Source: Candidatus Iainarchaeum sp. (GTDB taxonomy: Archaea; Iainarchaeota; Iainarchaeia; Iainarchaeales; JAFGBZ01). From it: a stretch of DNA of 29,560 nt. The stretch covers positions 1-29,560 of the forward strand of contig JACRDJ010000095.1 in the NCBI GenBank assembly GCA_016218635.1, given 5' to 3'. The notes beneath the pieces are model-generated. The model was not told the origin of the DNA. It saw only the letters and a list, made by a program, of their open reading frames with translations, and made no database searches. Below, in pieces: positions 21,521 through 29,560 of the stretch; within the stretch, counting starts at the first letter, position 1; each line of letters begins with the position of its first letter. The position numbers and the translations under genes were made by a program.

Positions 21521-22717
21521 TTATTCGTACCTCAATGCGTTGACGGGGTCGAGTTCGGCGGCCCGGCGGGCGGGAATGAACCCGGAAACGATTCCGACGC
21601 CGGATGCGAACGCGAAAATGCCGGCCACGGATAATGCGGAAATGGTCAGGTCCAGTTCAATGCCCTGCGCACGGGCTACTGTTGAAATGATGAGCGAGAA
21701 GAGGTAACCGATGCAAACTCCGATGATTCCTCCGAGCAGTCCGATGGTGGCGGCTTCGATGAGGAAAAGCGTCTGGATTTGGGTATGGGTTGCCCCGATG
21801 GCTTTCATGAGTCCGATTTCCTGGGTTCGTTGGATGACGCTCATGATCATGGTGTTCATGATGCCGATTCCGCCCACCAGGAGCGAGATTCCGGCAATGC
21901 CGAGCAGGAAGAGCTGGATGATTCCAAGCACGTTTTTGGCGGTGTCAAGGAGCTGGGCCGCGGAAAGAAGGTAGAAGTCTTTTTCCCCGTGCGCGCGTTC
22001 CAGGCGGTCTTCCATGCGGGCCGAGACGCTGCCGATGAGGTCTTTGTCGGCAACCGTGACCGCGATTTCAGTCGGGTTTTTTTCCCCGAACAGTTCTTTC
22101 ACGGTGTCGGAAGGCATGAAGGCGATGTTGGTGATCAGTCCGCCGCCGATGGCCTGGGATGGTTTGGAGATTCCGGCAATCCTGAATTTTTTTCCCTTCA
22201 TTTCCACTTTTTCGCGCAGTTGCAGGGGGTTCTTGAATGCGTCTTTCGCGAAGGAATCATAGATGACCATGGCGTATTTGTCGCCTGGGGAAAGATTTCT
22301 GCCTTCCTGGATGTTCACGTATCCGGTTCGTTCCAGTTCCGCGAAATCGTTTCCGTTGACGCCGACAATGAACAGGGTGCTGGATTCGTTTCCGCGCGTG
22401 ATGGTGCCGGAGGTTTCATATAATGGAAAAACGGACTGGACTCCGGGAATGGATTCAATGATGGAGATGTCTTTTTCCCGCAGCTTGGCGAGGGCGCTGG
22501 TGATGAAGTTTTCGGCGGAGCCGGGCTCCACCATCACGGTGTTCAGGCCGATGGACTGGAACTGTTTTTCAACGGCCGTATTAAGCCCTTGCCCCAGTGA
22601 AACCAGCACCATGATGGTGGTGATTCCGATGATGACGCCCAGAATGGTGAGGTAACTGCGGAGTCCTTGGCTTAACGTATTGCGGACGGCGATGCCGGCC
22701 AAATCCAGCAGGTTCAT
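21521..22717 (-). CDS. MacB/FtsX-type ABC transporter permease
   Basis: A 398-residue paralogue of the next gene, with the same layout: N-terminal helix (about 20-42), an extracytoplasmic domain and three C-terminal helices from about 265 with GISLLVGGIGIMNTMIMSVI. The two permeases probably form a heterodimer. It follows the secreted COG1361-type protein by 30 bases. Confidence 0.92.
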   Translation of the reverse strand: MNLLDLAGIAVRNTLSQGLRSYLTILGVIIGITTIMVLVSLGQGLNTAVEKQFQSIGLNTVMVEPGSAENFITSALAKLREKDISIIESIPGVQSVFPLYETSGTITRGNESSTLFIVGVNGNDFAELERTGYVNIQEGRNLSPGDKYAMVIYDSFAKDAFKNPLQLREKVEMKGKKFRIAGISKPSQAIGGGLITNIAFMPSDTVKELFGEKNPTEIAVTVADKDLIGSVSARMEDRLERAHGEKDFYLLSAAQLLDTAKNVLGIIQLFLLGIAGISLLVGGIGIMNTMIMSVIQRTQEIGLMKAIGATHTQIQTLFLIEAATIGLLGGIIGVCIGYLFSLIISTVARAQGIELDLTISALSVAGIFAFASGVGIVSGFIPARRAAELDPVNALRYE

Positions 22718-22747
22718 GGAGCACGCATACCTTGATTGATTGGCCGG

Positions 22748-23965
22748 TCACTTTTTCTGCAGCCGGCTCAGAACCCATCGGGCAGTGCTGATCAGTCCGA
22801 TTAGCACCAGCAGTCCGCCAAGCGCTCCCAGAATCATTCCTACGATTCCTCCGTTTGCGTTTCCGGCTTCCTGGGCGCTTAGCACCGGCACTTCCACGCT
22901 TTTGTCCACGGTTATCTTGTTGTTTTCTCCGTCCCTAAACGAGAGCCTTACCGTGAGGGGATAGTTGCCGGGAGCCAGGGTGGAAGGCACTTTGTATTTC
23001 GTTTTGAATGAATCAAAGTCATCGGCTTCCAGGGTTCCGATGAATGACTCGGTTTTGTCGAGTTTGATTCCGTTTTCGGGGGCCAGGATTTCGAGGGAAA
23101 CAAAGGAGGCCGTTCCGGCGCCGGTGTTGAACAAATCAAAGGCTATTTCGCCTTCTCCGCCCGGAATGGCTTTCGGCTGAATGGTTCCCACAATGACTTC
23201 CATTTCGGCCTGGGCTTTCACGCGCACGCCCACATAGGCCGTGCTGGTGTACTCAGTCCCTTTCGAGTCCTTGAATGAGATCCTGACGGGCAGGGTGTAA
23301 TTCTTGAGGGGAGCCGCCGGGTTGGCGCTTAAGGTCATTTGGGCTCTTCCTTCCCCGCCGGGCGTCATTTCCGCAATGTAGGTGGCCGCCGAATTCAGCG
23401 GAACCACTTCCCGTTCGACCACTACTCCGGTTGAGGTTACGGTCCGGTCTTCGGTGAATTCCACTACAATGTCCTTGGCCGTGTCCTGACCGTTGTTTCT
23501 GAAGGATAATACGAATTCTTTGGCCTGACCGGGTTCGAGCTGGTTCTCTGAACTGCCCACCAGCTGAATGTCGGGCGCGCGGGCCTTCACGTCAATCGCA
23601 TTGAGTTCATTTTTCTCGAATTTTCCTTCGCCGAAACGCACTTTCAGATTATAGGTCCCGCTCAGGGTCTTGGAATCCGTGTTCAGTTCAAACTTGAAAA
23701 TGGCGATCTGACTGGCTTTAACCGATGCAACTTCCTGGGTGTCTTTTTGGCCTTCCACCAGCGTGAACGGATATTCGGGTTCGATGCCAACCAGTGTTTT
23801 TCCGGCGTCCGTTCCGGAATCATTCTGGATCTGCACCCAGAAAGTGAACTTTTCTCCCGCCGTCACGGGCGCGGGCGAGTAATTGTAGGCATTCACCTTG
23901 AAATTGGCGGCAAATGCACCTCCCATCAGGATGCCAAGTGCAAGCAAAACCAGTATTTTGTTCAT
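22748..23965 (-). CDS. COG1361-type secreted protein with C-terminal membrane anchor
   Basis: A 405-residue protein. Signal peptide MNKILVLLALGILMGGAFA, followed by three or four beta-rich Ig/NEW3-like domains with repeated G.Y.L.VR.(R/S)F strands (LSGTYNLKVRFGEG, PLKNYTLPVRISFKD, APGNYPLTVRLSFRDG), and a C-terminal helix (GIVGMILGALGGLLVLIGLI) ending in basic residues. This matches archaeal COG1361/S-layer-domain proteins that sit beside MacB-like ABC genes and may act as a periplasm-side adaptor. It lies between the ATPase and the permeases in one operon. Confidence 0.85.
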   Translation of the reverse strand: MNKILVLLALGILMGGAFAANFKVNAYNYSPAPVTAGEKFTFWVQIQNDSGTDAGKTLVGIEPEYPFTLVEGQKDTQEVASVKASQIAIFKFELNTDSKTLSGTYNLKVRFGEGKFEKNELNAIDVKARAPDIQLVGSSENQLEPGQAKEFVLSFRNNGQDTAKDIVVEFTEDRTVTSTGVVVEREVVPLNSAATYIAEMTPGGEGRAQMTLSANPAAPLKNYTLPVRISFKDSKGTEYTSTAYVGVRVKAQAEMEVIVGTIQPKAIPGGEGEIAFDLFNTGAGTASFVSLEILAPENGIKLDKTESFIGTLEADDFDSFKTKYKVPSTLAPGNYPLTVRLSFRDGENNKITVDKSVEVPVLSAQEAGNANGGIVGMILGALGGLLVLIGLISTARWVLSRLQKK

Positions 23966-24002
23966 TTTTCTTTCCCCCTTGTTTTTCAGTAAAGATTATT
24001 TT

Positions 24003-24701
24003 TTATTCCCTGTGTGTGTCCGAAATGACCTGCCCGTCGAGAAGGCCAATCCGGCGCTCCGCCATCTTTCCGATAGTAGGGTCATGCGTGACCATCAACA
24101 CGGTCTTTCCGTGTTCTTCGTGAAGCTCCTGGATGATCTGCAGTACCTGTTCGCCGGACCGCGAGTCCAGGTTTCCGGTGGGTTCGTCCGCCACAATCAT
24201 GTCCGGGTCATTCACCAAGGCACGCGCAATGGCCACCCGCTGACGTTGTCCGCCGCTTAACTGGCTGGGCTTGTGATCCATTCGGTCCTGGAGGCCCACC
24301 ATTTTCAGTTTTTCCCCGGCGATTTTTTCCCGTTCCTTTAACGGAATTCCCTGAAAAAACATGGGCAGCATGACGTTTTCGAGCGCACTCATGCGTGGAA
24401 TCAGGTGAAACGCCTGGAAAATGAATCCAATGGTCTTTCCGCGCACTTGGGCCAGCTGGGCATCATTCATTTTCGAAATGGGCCGGCCCTTAATGAATAC
24501 TTCCCCGCTCGTGGGCCGCAGGAGTGCGCTTAATACGTCTAAGAGCGTCGTTTTTCCGCTGCCGGAAGGCCCCATAATGGAAACCATCTCCCCCTCCATA
24601 ATGCGGAGATTAATGCCTTTAAGCACCTGCAGCTCGGTTTCCCCCATCACATAGGCCTTGGAAACTTTCTGCAGCTCGATCACAGGAGTTGCGGAGGCCA
24701 T
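24003..24701 (-). CDS. ABC transporter ATP-binding protein (MacB/LolD type)
   Basis: A 232-residue ATPase. Walker A GPSGSGKTTLL (44-54), Q-loop with FIFQAFHL (93-100), signature QLSGGQRQRVAIARAL (147-162) and Walker B MIVADEPTGNLD (168-179). The GNLD ending of Walker B is characteristic of the LolD/MacB/FtsE group. It is first in the operon with the COG1361-type protein and two permeases. The ATG at 24701 has a TATA-like box 27 bases upstream. Confidence 0.96.
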   Translation of the reverse strand: MASATPVIELQKVSKAYVMGETELQVLKGINLRIMEGEMVSIMGPSGSGKTTLLDVLSALLRPTSGEVFIKGRPISKMNDAQLAQVRGKTIGFIFQAFHLIPRMSALENVMLPMFFQGIPLKEREKIAGEKLKMVGLQDRMDHKPSQLSGGQRQRVAIARALVNDPDMIVADEPTGNLDSRSGEQVLQIIQELHEEHGKTVLMVTHDPTIGKMAERRIGLLDGQVISDTHRE

Positions 24702-24723
24702 CTACTAGCAAAAACCTGAAAAC

Positions 24724-24732
24724 ATTAATAAA
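24724..24732 (-). promoter_or_regulatory. TATA box of the ABC transporter operon
   Basis: Minus-strand TTTATTAAT is centred 27 bases upstream of the ATG at 24701, predicting a leaderless mRNA for the four-gene operon. Confidence 0.6.
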
Positions 24733-24775
24733 GTAACCTATCGGATGTCCGTATCACTGGGTGCCGGGTCCGTTT

Positions 24776-25363
24776 TTAAACCGAAGGAGCGGGTTTTTCA
24801 AGAACCCCTGCGATGGCCCGCAGCAGCAGGACCAGCAGAATGAATCCAATCGCCAGCTGGCCGGTTAGGCGGGAGAAGAAAATTCCCTGTTCGAGGAGGG
24901 CCACATGCAATAACACCATCGCGAATGCCAGATACCCGGTGCGCTGAAGGCTTTTCCAGTTCGCATACCCCAGTTTTTCCTCCCGGGCTTGTGTGGATGT
25001 CACTGCCATTAAGGTGAAAATCATGAATGCAAGCGCCGCCACCGCAATGGAAACCGCATCAGCCAGCGTGATTGTCCGAGCATGCGACAGGAGCACCAGG
25101 CCGGAAAGAAAAATATGTGTGGCCGCCAGCGAGAAACCCATCAATCCGAACGCTTTGCGGTCAGACAGGAAATGGGTGAAAAACGGAATGAACCGGGCCA
25201 GGGGGCCTAGGAGGAATGAATAACCGATCACGAACACGGAAGAGAATGCCAACACGGCATTCAGGTAATTGAGCCCCAAGGGCCGCCCCATCCAGACAAA
25301 GTAATAAAACGCAAACAGGGCCACCACCAGCCCCACAATTATTCGGGGAAACCAGCGGGTCAT
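24776..25363 (-). CDS. Ferric-reductase-like haem membrane protein (MsrQ-related)
   Basis: A 195-residue polytopic protein with about six helices. It has KAFGLMGFSLAATHIFLS with His83 and YLAFAMVLLHVALLEQG with His153, the paired histidines expected to bind haem in the ferric-reductase-like transmembrane family, plus MAVTSTQAREEKLGYANWK (119-137), a typical inter-helix segment of that family. No FAD or NADPH domain is present, so it resembles MsrQ-type stand-alone cytochrome b subunits. Its ATG overlaps the pyrF stop (ATGA, 25360-25363), coupling it to the pyrimidine operon. It could pass electrons between the quinone pool and a partner; the partner is unknown. Confidence 0.75.
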   Translation of the reverse strand: MTRWFPRIIVGLVVALFAFYYFVWMGRPLGLNYLNAVLAFSSVFVIGYSFLLGPLARFIPFFTHFLSDRKAFGLMGFSLAATHIFLSGLVLLSHARTITLADAVSIAVAALAFMIFTLMAVTSTQAREEKLGYANWKSLQRTGYLAFAMVLLHVALLEQGIFFSRLTGQLAIGFILLVLLLRAIAGVLEKPAPSV

Positions 25364-26238
25364 TGGGTTAGTTTCCTTTTTTCTCCGAACCCGATTTCCT
25401 GATTGAGTTTTTTGAGCGCTTTCACGGCCTCGCCCGCATAATCGGATGAATTCGTTTTTTCGTACGCGTAATTGAGTGCGGAAGAGGAATTAATGCGCGC
25501 AAGGGACAGATCATATCTGGATTTCCGGAGGGATTCCATCACTTCTTTCACGTCTGCTCCCTGCGTTCCGACCCCTGGAATCAGCAACGGGACCGGATTC
25601 TTTTGTTTCGCATAAAAGGAAACAATTTGCCTGAGTTCCTTTGGGTTGGTGGCTCCCACCACTGCGCCCACGTTTCCGGGTGCCAGCGCGCTCCATTGCG
25701 CGATTTTCCGGCTGACTTTCATGAACAACGGGGATGAACCCATTTTAAGACCCTGAAAATCCTTTGCCCCGCTGTTGCTGGTGCGGTTGAGTACGTAAAT
25801 GCCCTGCGGTTTGGTTTCGGTGAATTCAATGAATGGCTGAACGGAATCCGTTCCCATGAACGGGGAAACCGTGAGCGCATCCGCGCCCCAGAACTCAAAC
25901 CCTTCCCGGGCATATGCCGTAGAGGTGCTTCCGATGTCTCCGCGCTTTACATCCAGAATCACCGGAACCCCAGTGCTTTGGGCTTTGCGTATCACGGCCT
26001 GCAGGGCATAGAGTCCGTCAAACCCGTACTGGGCAAAGAATGCGTAATTGGGTTTGAATGCGCCCGGAAAAACATTCTCGGCCTTCATTTTGTCCAGTAT
26101 GCCGGAATAAAACGATTCAATGCGTTCTCCGGGATTTCCTTCCCGGATGGGAATGCGTTCGAGCACGGGGTCAAGCCCGAAGCAGGCAACGGATTTCATT
26201 TCCTCGGCGGCTATCCGGAGCGCTTCCGTGAATGTCAT
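25360..26238 (-). CDS. pyrF: Orotidine 5'-phosphate decarboxylase
   Basis: A 292-residue enzyme of the long PyrF type 2 class (archaeal/mycobacterial-like), not the 210-residue short type. FGLDPVLERIP near the N-terminus and the catalytic LDVKRGDIGSTS, with the Asp-x-Lys-x2-Asp set, are intact. It makes UMP from OMP. An ATG at 26247 would add three residues; the ATG at 26238 gives the ATGA overlap with pyrE and is preferred. Fifth gene of the pyr operon in this window. Confidence 0.94.
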   Translation of the reverse strand: MTFTEALRIAAEEMKSVACFGLDPVLERIPIREGNPGERIESFYSGILDKMKAENVFPGAFKPNYAFFAQYGFDGLYALQAVIRKAQSTGVPVILDVKRGDIGSTSTAYAREGFEFWGADALTVSPFMGTDSVQPFIEFTETKPQGIYVLNRTSNSGAKDFQGLKMGSSPLFMKVSRKIAQWSALAPGNVGAVVGATNPKELRQIVSFYAKQKNPVPLLIPGVGTQGADVKEVMESLRKSRYDLSLARINSSSALNYAYEKTNSSDYAGEAVKALKKLNQEIGFGEKRKLTQ

Positions 26239-26837
26239 GGTTTCCATCCTGACGGGTTCTTCAGATAGTTCTGAATGGAACTAACCTGTCCTTCGGTTAT
26301 TTTTCCTGCCTTGCGGAGGTCGTTTAGGATCTGGGTCATGGTGAGGGCTGCATGCAGGCGGACTCCCTGGGCTTCGAGTTCCTTTTTTCCGCCCTGTTCG
26401 CGGTCAATGAGCACGCACACGTCTTTCACGTAGAGCCCGGCTTCTTTTAACGGTGCCATGGTCTCGAATTTGGATCCGCCGGTGGTGATGAGGTCATCAA
26501 TGACCAGCACCGTCTGCCCCTGGCTGTACTTTCCTTCAATCAGTTTTTTGGTTCCGTACTCCTTGGCTTCTTTTCGGGCGTAAATCATGGGCCATCCGAA
26601 TTCCAGGGAAATGGCGGTCGCAATCGGGAGGGCTGCGTACGGGATTCCGGCAATCACGCTGAATTTGAGTTTCCTGCATTGTTCGCCCATCACGTGCGCG
26701 ATTTTTTTAAGCACTTCCGGGTAGGCCACCAGGATGCGCAAATCAATGTAAATCGGGCTCTTAAGCCCGGACTTTAACGTGAATTCGCCGAACTTCACGG
26801 CTTCAACGTCAAAGAGTTCTTCGGCCAACGATTTCAT
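26235..26837 (-). CDS. pyrE: Orotate phosphoribosyltransferase
   Basis: A 200-residue type I PRTase. The PRPP loop VLVIDDLITTGGSKFE and the RKEAKEYGTKKLIEG segment, containing the flexible catalytic loop, are clear, as is GIPYAALPIATAI. It converts orotate and PRPP to OMP. It sits 4 bases after pyrC and overlaps pyrF. Confidence 0.95.
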   Translation of the reverse strand: MKSLAEELFDVEAVKFGEFTLKSGLKSPIYIDLRILVAYPEVLKKIAHVMGEQCRKLKFSVIAGIPYAALPIATAISLEFGWPMIYARKEAKEYGTKKLIEGKYSQGQTVLVIDDLITTGGSKFETMAPLKEAGLYVKDVCVLIDREQGGKKELEAQGVRLHAALTMTQILNDLRKAGKITEGQVSSIQNYLKNPSGWKP

Positions 26838-26841
26838 TTAT

Positions 26842-28131
26842 TCACCCATTCCCCGTTTTTTCCAAAAACTTTCCGTTGCTGAATGCGATTTTTCCGTTCA
26901 CCAGCGTAGTGTGGATTTTTCCTTTCAGCTTCCATCCGTCAAAAGGGGTCCAGGCGCATTTGCTGAACTGGTCCCCGTTTCTGATAACGCTCTTGGTCTT
27001 TAAATCCATGATGGTGAGATCCGCATCAAACCCTTTCCGGATGAACCCTTTTTTCGTGAGCCCCATGAGCCGGGCGGGAATTTCGCTGGTACTTTTCGCC
27101 AGATACGTTAACGGGATTCTTTTTTGGGCCACTTCATTGAGCAGCAGGGGAAGCAGGGTCTGCACACCGGGAATTCCGCTGGGTGCCTGGGAATACGGCA
27201 GTTGTTTTTCGGCCACCGTGTGCGGGGCGTGGTCCGAGGCCATGCACTGGATTTTTTGGGCGTACAGCAGTTTGAGCAGTTTCTGCTGGGAACTTTTAGA
27301 GCGCAGGGGCGGGTTCACTTTCCCGAAGTTTTTGAGTTTCTTCAGATGGGTTTCGTTGAGAAAAAGGTGCTGGGGGCTGCATTCGAATGAAACCGTCCGC
27401 CCTTCCTCTTGTGCTTCGCGGATCAGTTTCACGCTTTCGGGCAAAGAAACGTGCGCGAAATGCACGCGGGCCATTGTTTTTTGCTGGAGTTCCAGTGCAT
27501 CCTGAACTGCCTGAAGTTCGCATTCGGGGCTGCGGATGCGGTTATGGTCTTTTAGGGTCGGATTCAGGTAATGCATTTTGTTTTTTTGGATGCATTCCTC
27601 GTTTTCAGCATGCAGTGCAATGAGTTTGTTTTTCTTCCGGGCGGCCTGGAACGTTTCTTTCAGCCGGTTCTGGATTAAGAGGTTGCCGGTGCTGGAACCC
27701 AGGTAGAGTTTGATGGCATTCGCGGGCGTCTGCCGGATTTCTTTCAGGTTGGTTCCGGTTCCGCCCAGATAAAGGCCATAATTGCAGTAGGAATTGTTTT
27801 TGATTAAATTCATTTTTTGCCGGAGAATTCGGTTGGTGGTGGTAAGCGGTGCAGTGTTGGGCATATCAAAAACGGTGGTGACTCCGCCGGCCACGGCCGC
27901 CTTGCTGCCGGTTTCCCATGTTTCCTTGTGCTCGGCTCCGGGCACGCGGAAGTGCACGTGCAGGTCAATGGCGCCGGGAAGGATGATCTGGCCCGTGCAG
28001 TCAATGATTTTCTTTCCGGGAATTTCTTTTTCGCTGATTTCTGAAATTTTCCCGTTTCGGATGCCGAGGTGGGATTCCGTAATCTGTCCGTGAATGAATG
28101 TTTTTCCGTTTGCAAGCACCCATTCATTCAT
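26842..28131 (-). CDS. pyrC: Dihydroorotase
   Basis: A 429-residue class I dihydroorotase. The metal site motif DLHVHFRVPG (56-65) gives His58 and His60. GGVTTVFDMPNTAP, LIALHAENEEC, ARVHFAHVSLPE and CMASDHAPHT supply the remaining ligands and the catalytic Asp. It closes carbamoyl aspartate to dihydroorotate. Its start overlaps the pyrD stop by 8 bases. The length is normal for the family. Confidence 0.95.
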   Translation of the reverse strand: MNEWVLANGKTFIHGQITESHLGIRNGKISEISEKEIPGKKIIDCTGQIILPGAIDLHVHFRVPGAEHKETWETGSKAAVAGGVTTVFDMPNTAPLTTTNRILRQKMNLIKNNSYCNYGLYLGGTGTNLKEIRQTPANAIKLYLGSSTGNLLIQNRLKETFQAARKKNKLIALHAENEECIQKNKMHYLNPTLKDHNRIRSPECELQAVQDALELQQKTMARVHFAHVSLPESVKLIREAQEEGRTVSFECSPQHLFLNETHLKKLKNFGKVNPPLRSKSSQQKLLKLLYAQKIQCMASDHAPHTVAEKQLPYSQAPSGIPGVQTLLPLLLNEVAQKRIPLTYLAKSTSEIPARLMGLTKKGFIRKGFDADLTIMDLKTKSVIRNGDQFSKCAWTPFDGWKLKGKIHTTLVNGKIAFSNGKFLEKTGNG

Positions 28132-29035
28132 GTGCGATCCCGACCAGTTCGCTGATTTTTTTGTAGCGGTGTGCTTTCATCCATTCCGTGATTTCGGCGT
28201 TGACGGACGTGAATGCGGTGGGACCTTTCTGGATGATGAGTGTGCCTAATTGTACGGCGCTGGCTCCTGCCTGCAGGAATTCAATGCAGTCCAATCCGTT
28301 CATGGCGCCTCCGGAGGCCAGGATGGGAATTTTCACGTGCGAGTAAAGATCATAGACGCACTTCAATGAAATGGGTTTGAGTCCGGCGCCCGTGTATCCC
28401 CCGCTCTTGAATGAAAGCACGGGTGCATGTTCTTCGGCATTGATGGCCATTCCGGGCATGCTGTTGGTGGCGGTAAGCGCATCCGCGCCCGCTTTCTCGC
28501 AGGCAAGCCCGATTTCCGTCACCGAACAGGTGGCGGGCGTGAGTTTGGCGATGACGGGAATGCCTTCGGAAACGGATTTGATTTCCCGGATGATTTGGGC
28601 GGACTGATCCGCGTAGGCCGAGAACTGGGCGCCTCCGCCTTCCACGTTGGGGCAGGAAATGTCCACTTCGATGGCGGAAGGCTTGTGTTTGACCACTTCC
28701 ATGGCCACTTTCTTGAACCCGGTGGATTCATCCGAGCCGATGGAATAAAAGAGGTGACTGAATTTTTTGATTTCCTCCATTTCCGCCCACTTGGTTCCCA
28801 TGTTCAGGTACCCCGGAGACGGGAGTCCGATGGCGTTCAGTAACCCGGTTTCGAGGCGAACCAGGTTGGGTTGCGGGTGTCCTGCACGGGGTTTGTCCAT
28901 GATGGTTTTGGGAATGATGGCTCCGGCTCCGGCCTTGGCGCACTGAAGAGCCTGCGGAATGCGGTCCCATACCACTCCCGATGCCAGAATAAGGGGACTC
29001 GAAAGGGTGAGTTTCCAGAGTTTAGTTTCAAGCAT
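28124..29035 (-). CDS. pyrD: Dihydroorotate dehydrogenase, catalytic subunit (class 1-like)
   Basis: A 303-residue TIM-barrel flavoenzyme, the length of class 1 catalytic subunits. It has LILASGVVWDRIPQ, EVDISCPNVEGGG, IAKLTPATCSVTEI, GYTGAGLKPISLK and the FMN phosphate site ASGGAMNGLDCIEFLQAGA. It oxidises dihydroorotate to orotate. Class 1B enzymes need an iron-sulfur/FAD partner, PyrK; no pyrK is next to it here, though one could lie upstream of the window. It overlaps pyrB by 8 bases. Confidence 0.93.
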   Translation of the reverse strand: MLETKLWKLTLSSPLILASGVVWDRIPQALQCAKAGAGAIIPKTIMDKPRAGHPQPNLVRLETGLLNAIGLPSPGYLNMGTKWAEMEEIKKFSHLFYSIGSDESTGFKKVAMEVVKHKPSAIEVDISCPNVEGGGAQFSAYADQSAQIIREIKSVSEGIPVIAKLTPATCSVTEIGLACEKAGADALTATNSMPGMAINAEEHAPVLSFKSGGYTGAGLKPISLKCVYDLYSHVKIPILASGGAMNGLDCIEFLQAGASAVQLGTLIIQKGPTAFTSVNAEITEWMKAHRYKKISELVGIAHE

Positions 29036-29560
29036 CCGGATTCCTTTTTTTTTGATTCAGGCCTTTTGGGGGCTTTTTTTGTTTAATCATTAGGCTGAGA
29101 ATGGCTTCGCGTACGGGAAGCCCGTTGGCGGCCTGACGGAAGTAAAGCGCGTGCGGAGTGGAATCCATGTCGGCGTGGATTTCCTGGTTGCGGGGAAGGG
29201 GGTGCATAATGCGCAGGTGTTTTTTGGCCGAAGAAAGCATTCGGGGCCGGATTTGGTAATTGTTTTTGAATTCGGTTACGTCGATTCCGGGCGGGATGCG
29301 TTCTTCCTGAATGCGGGTCATGTAGAGCACATCCAGTTTGGGCAGCGCGGACTGAATGCTTTCGGTTTCCTGTACGCTTACTTTTTCCTTAATGGCCTCC
29401 ATGATGGATGAAGGCATTGAAAAGTAGGCGGGTGAAATGCAGTGAAGATTAATCCGGCCGAATTTGGAGAGTCCGAGTGCCAGGGAGTGCGCGGTCCGCC
29501 CGAAGCGGAGGTCTCCGGCAATGCCGATGGTGAGTCCGTCTATTTTTCCGAATTCTTTTC
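29028..29560 (-). CDS. pyrB: Aspartate carbamoyltransferase catalytic subunit (N-terminus outside window)
   Basis: The last 177 residues, running from the window edge (29560) to the stop. It has IAGDLRFGRTAHSLA (about 13-27 of this fragment), DVLYMTRIQEER and MHPLPRNQEIHADMD, with YFRQAANGLPVREA. These are the carbamoyl-phosphate/aspartate domain motifs of PyrB. The frame continues upstream of the internal ATG at 29417 to the window edge, so that ATG is not the start. It makes carbamoyl aspartate, the first committed step. A pyrI regulatory gene, often next to pyrB in archaea, is not between pyrB and pyrD. Confidence 0.95.
   Translation of the reverse strand, partial: KEFGKIDGLTIGIAGDLRFGRTAHSLALGLSKFGRINLHCISPAYFSMPSSIMEAIKEKVSVQETESIQSALPKLDVLYMTRIQEERIPPGIDVTEFKNNYQIRPRMLSSAKKHLRIMHPLPRNQEIHADMDSTPHALYFRQAANGLPVREAILSLMIKQKKPPKGLNQKKRNPDA

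Noticed and set aside
20779..22423. Plus-strand frames of about 215 codons inside the ABC permeases
   Set aside because: They are antisense shadows of conserved MacB/FtsX permeases.
1..29560. CRISPR array, insertion sequence or integrase/att site
   Set aside because: No evenly spaced short direct repeats with unique spacers, no transposase or integrase and no tRNA-flanking duplication were seen. The only short tandem array is the 48-bp set at 7375.

Overview
The window is archaeal. It encodes a TATA-binding protein, RNA polymerase subunit Rpo4, ribosomal protein L21e, a DUF655 protein, an AMP phosphorylase and an archaeal-type 5S rRNA. Many start codons lie 24-29 bases from the centre of a TATA-like box, as expected for leaderless archaeal mRNAs. 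Compact genes, an orphan 5S gene and several toxin-antitoxin (TA) pairs would suit a DPANN-type lineage such as Diapherotrites or its neighbours. That placement is inference and is not proven by any single marker here.

Layout. Positions 1-7206 are a surface-glycan locus: two divergent GT-C membrane glycosyltransferases, a GT4 and a polyprenol-phosphate-type GT2 glycosyltransferase, an RmlC-like sugar epimerase, a large GT-C-like membrane protein and RmlD. Positions 7211-8742 hold information-processing genes on the minus strand: a stand-alone 5S rRNA with its own TATA box, three 48-bp tandem repeats with covarying hairpins, the TBP gene behind three stacked TATA-like boxes, and msrA. msrA shares one symmetric TATA box with a divergent DnaQ-like exonuclease. 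A HEAT-repeat protein follows. Positions 10406-12505 are the conserved archaeal cluster rpl21e-rpo4-DUF655-ksgA.

Positions 12506-14575 are accessory: a frameshifted lipoprotein pseudogene, an operator-like repeat region, a HEPN/MNT TA pair, a folded DNA/RNA element, and a DUF2683/RelE-type TA pair with a palindromic operator over its TATA box. Positions 14578-18965 hold AMP phosphorylase, then a second envelope locus with a processive GT2, a membrane-anchored thioredoxin-fold protein and a methyltransferase. Positions 18999-20286 hold a small ORF, an intact lipoprotein related to the pseudogene, a G13 homopolymer and a third TA pair. Positions 20308-24701 (minus) are a MacB-like export operon: ATPase, COG1361-type secreted protein and two permeases. 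Positions 24776-29560 (minus) are a tightly overlapping de novo pyrimidine operon in the order pyrB-pyrD-pyrC-pyrE-pyrF. It ends in a ferric-reductase-like haem membrane protein translationally coupled to pyrF.

The points most worth following up are the covarying 48-bp repeats beside the 5S gene, the TATA array before TBP, the two symmetric bidirectional promoters, the lost motif IV asparagine in KsgA, the lipoproteins that keep their leader and terminator but differ in body, and the haem membrane protein attached to a pyr operon that shows no pyrK.
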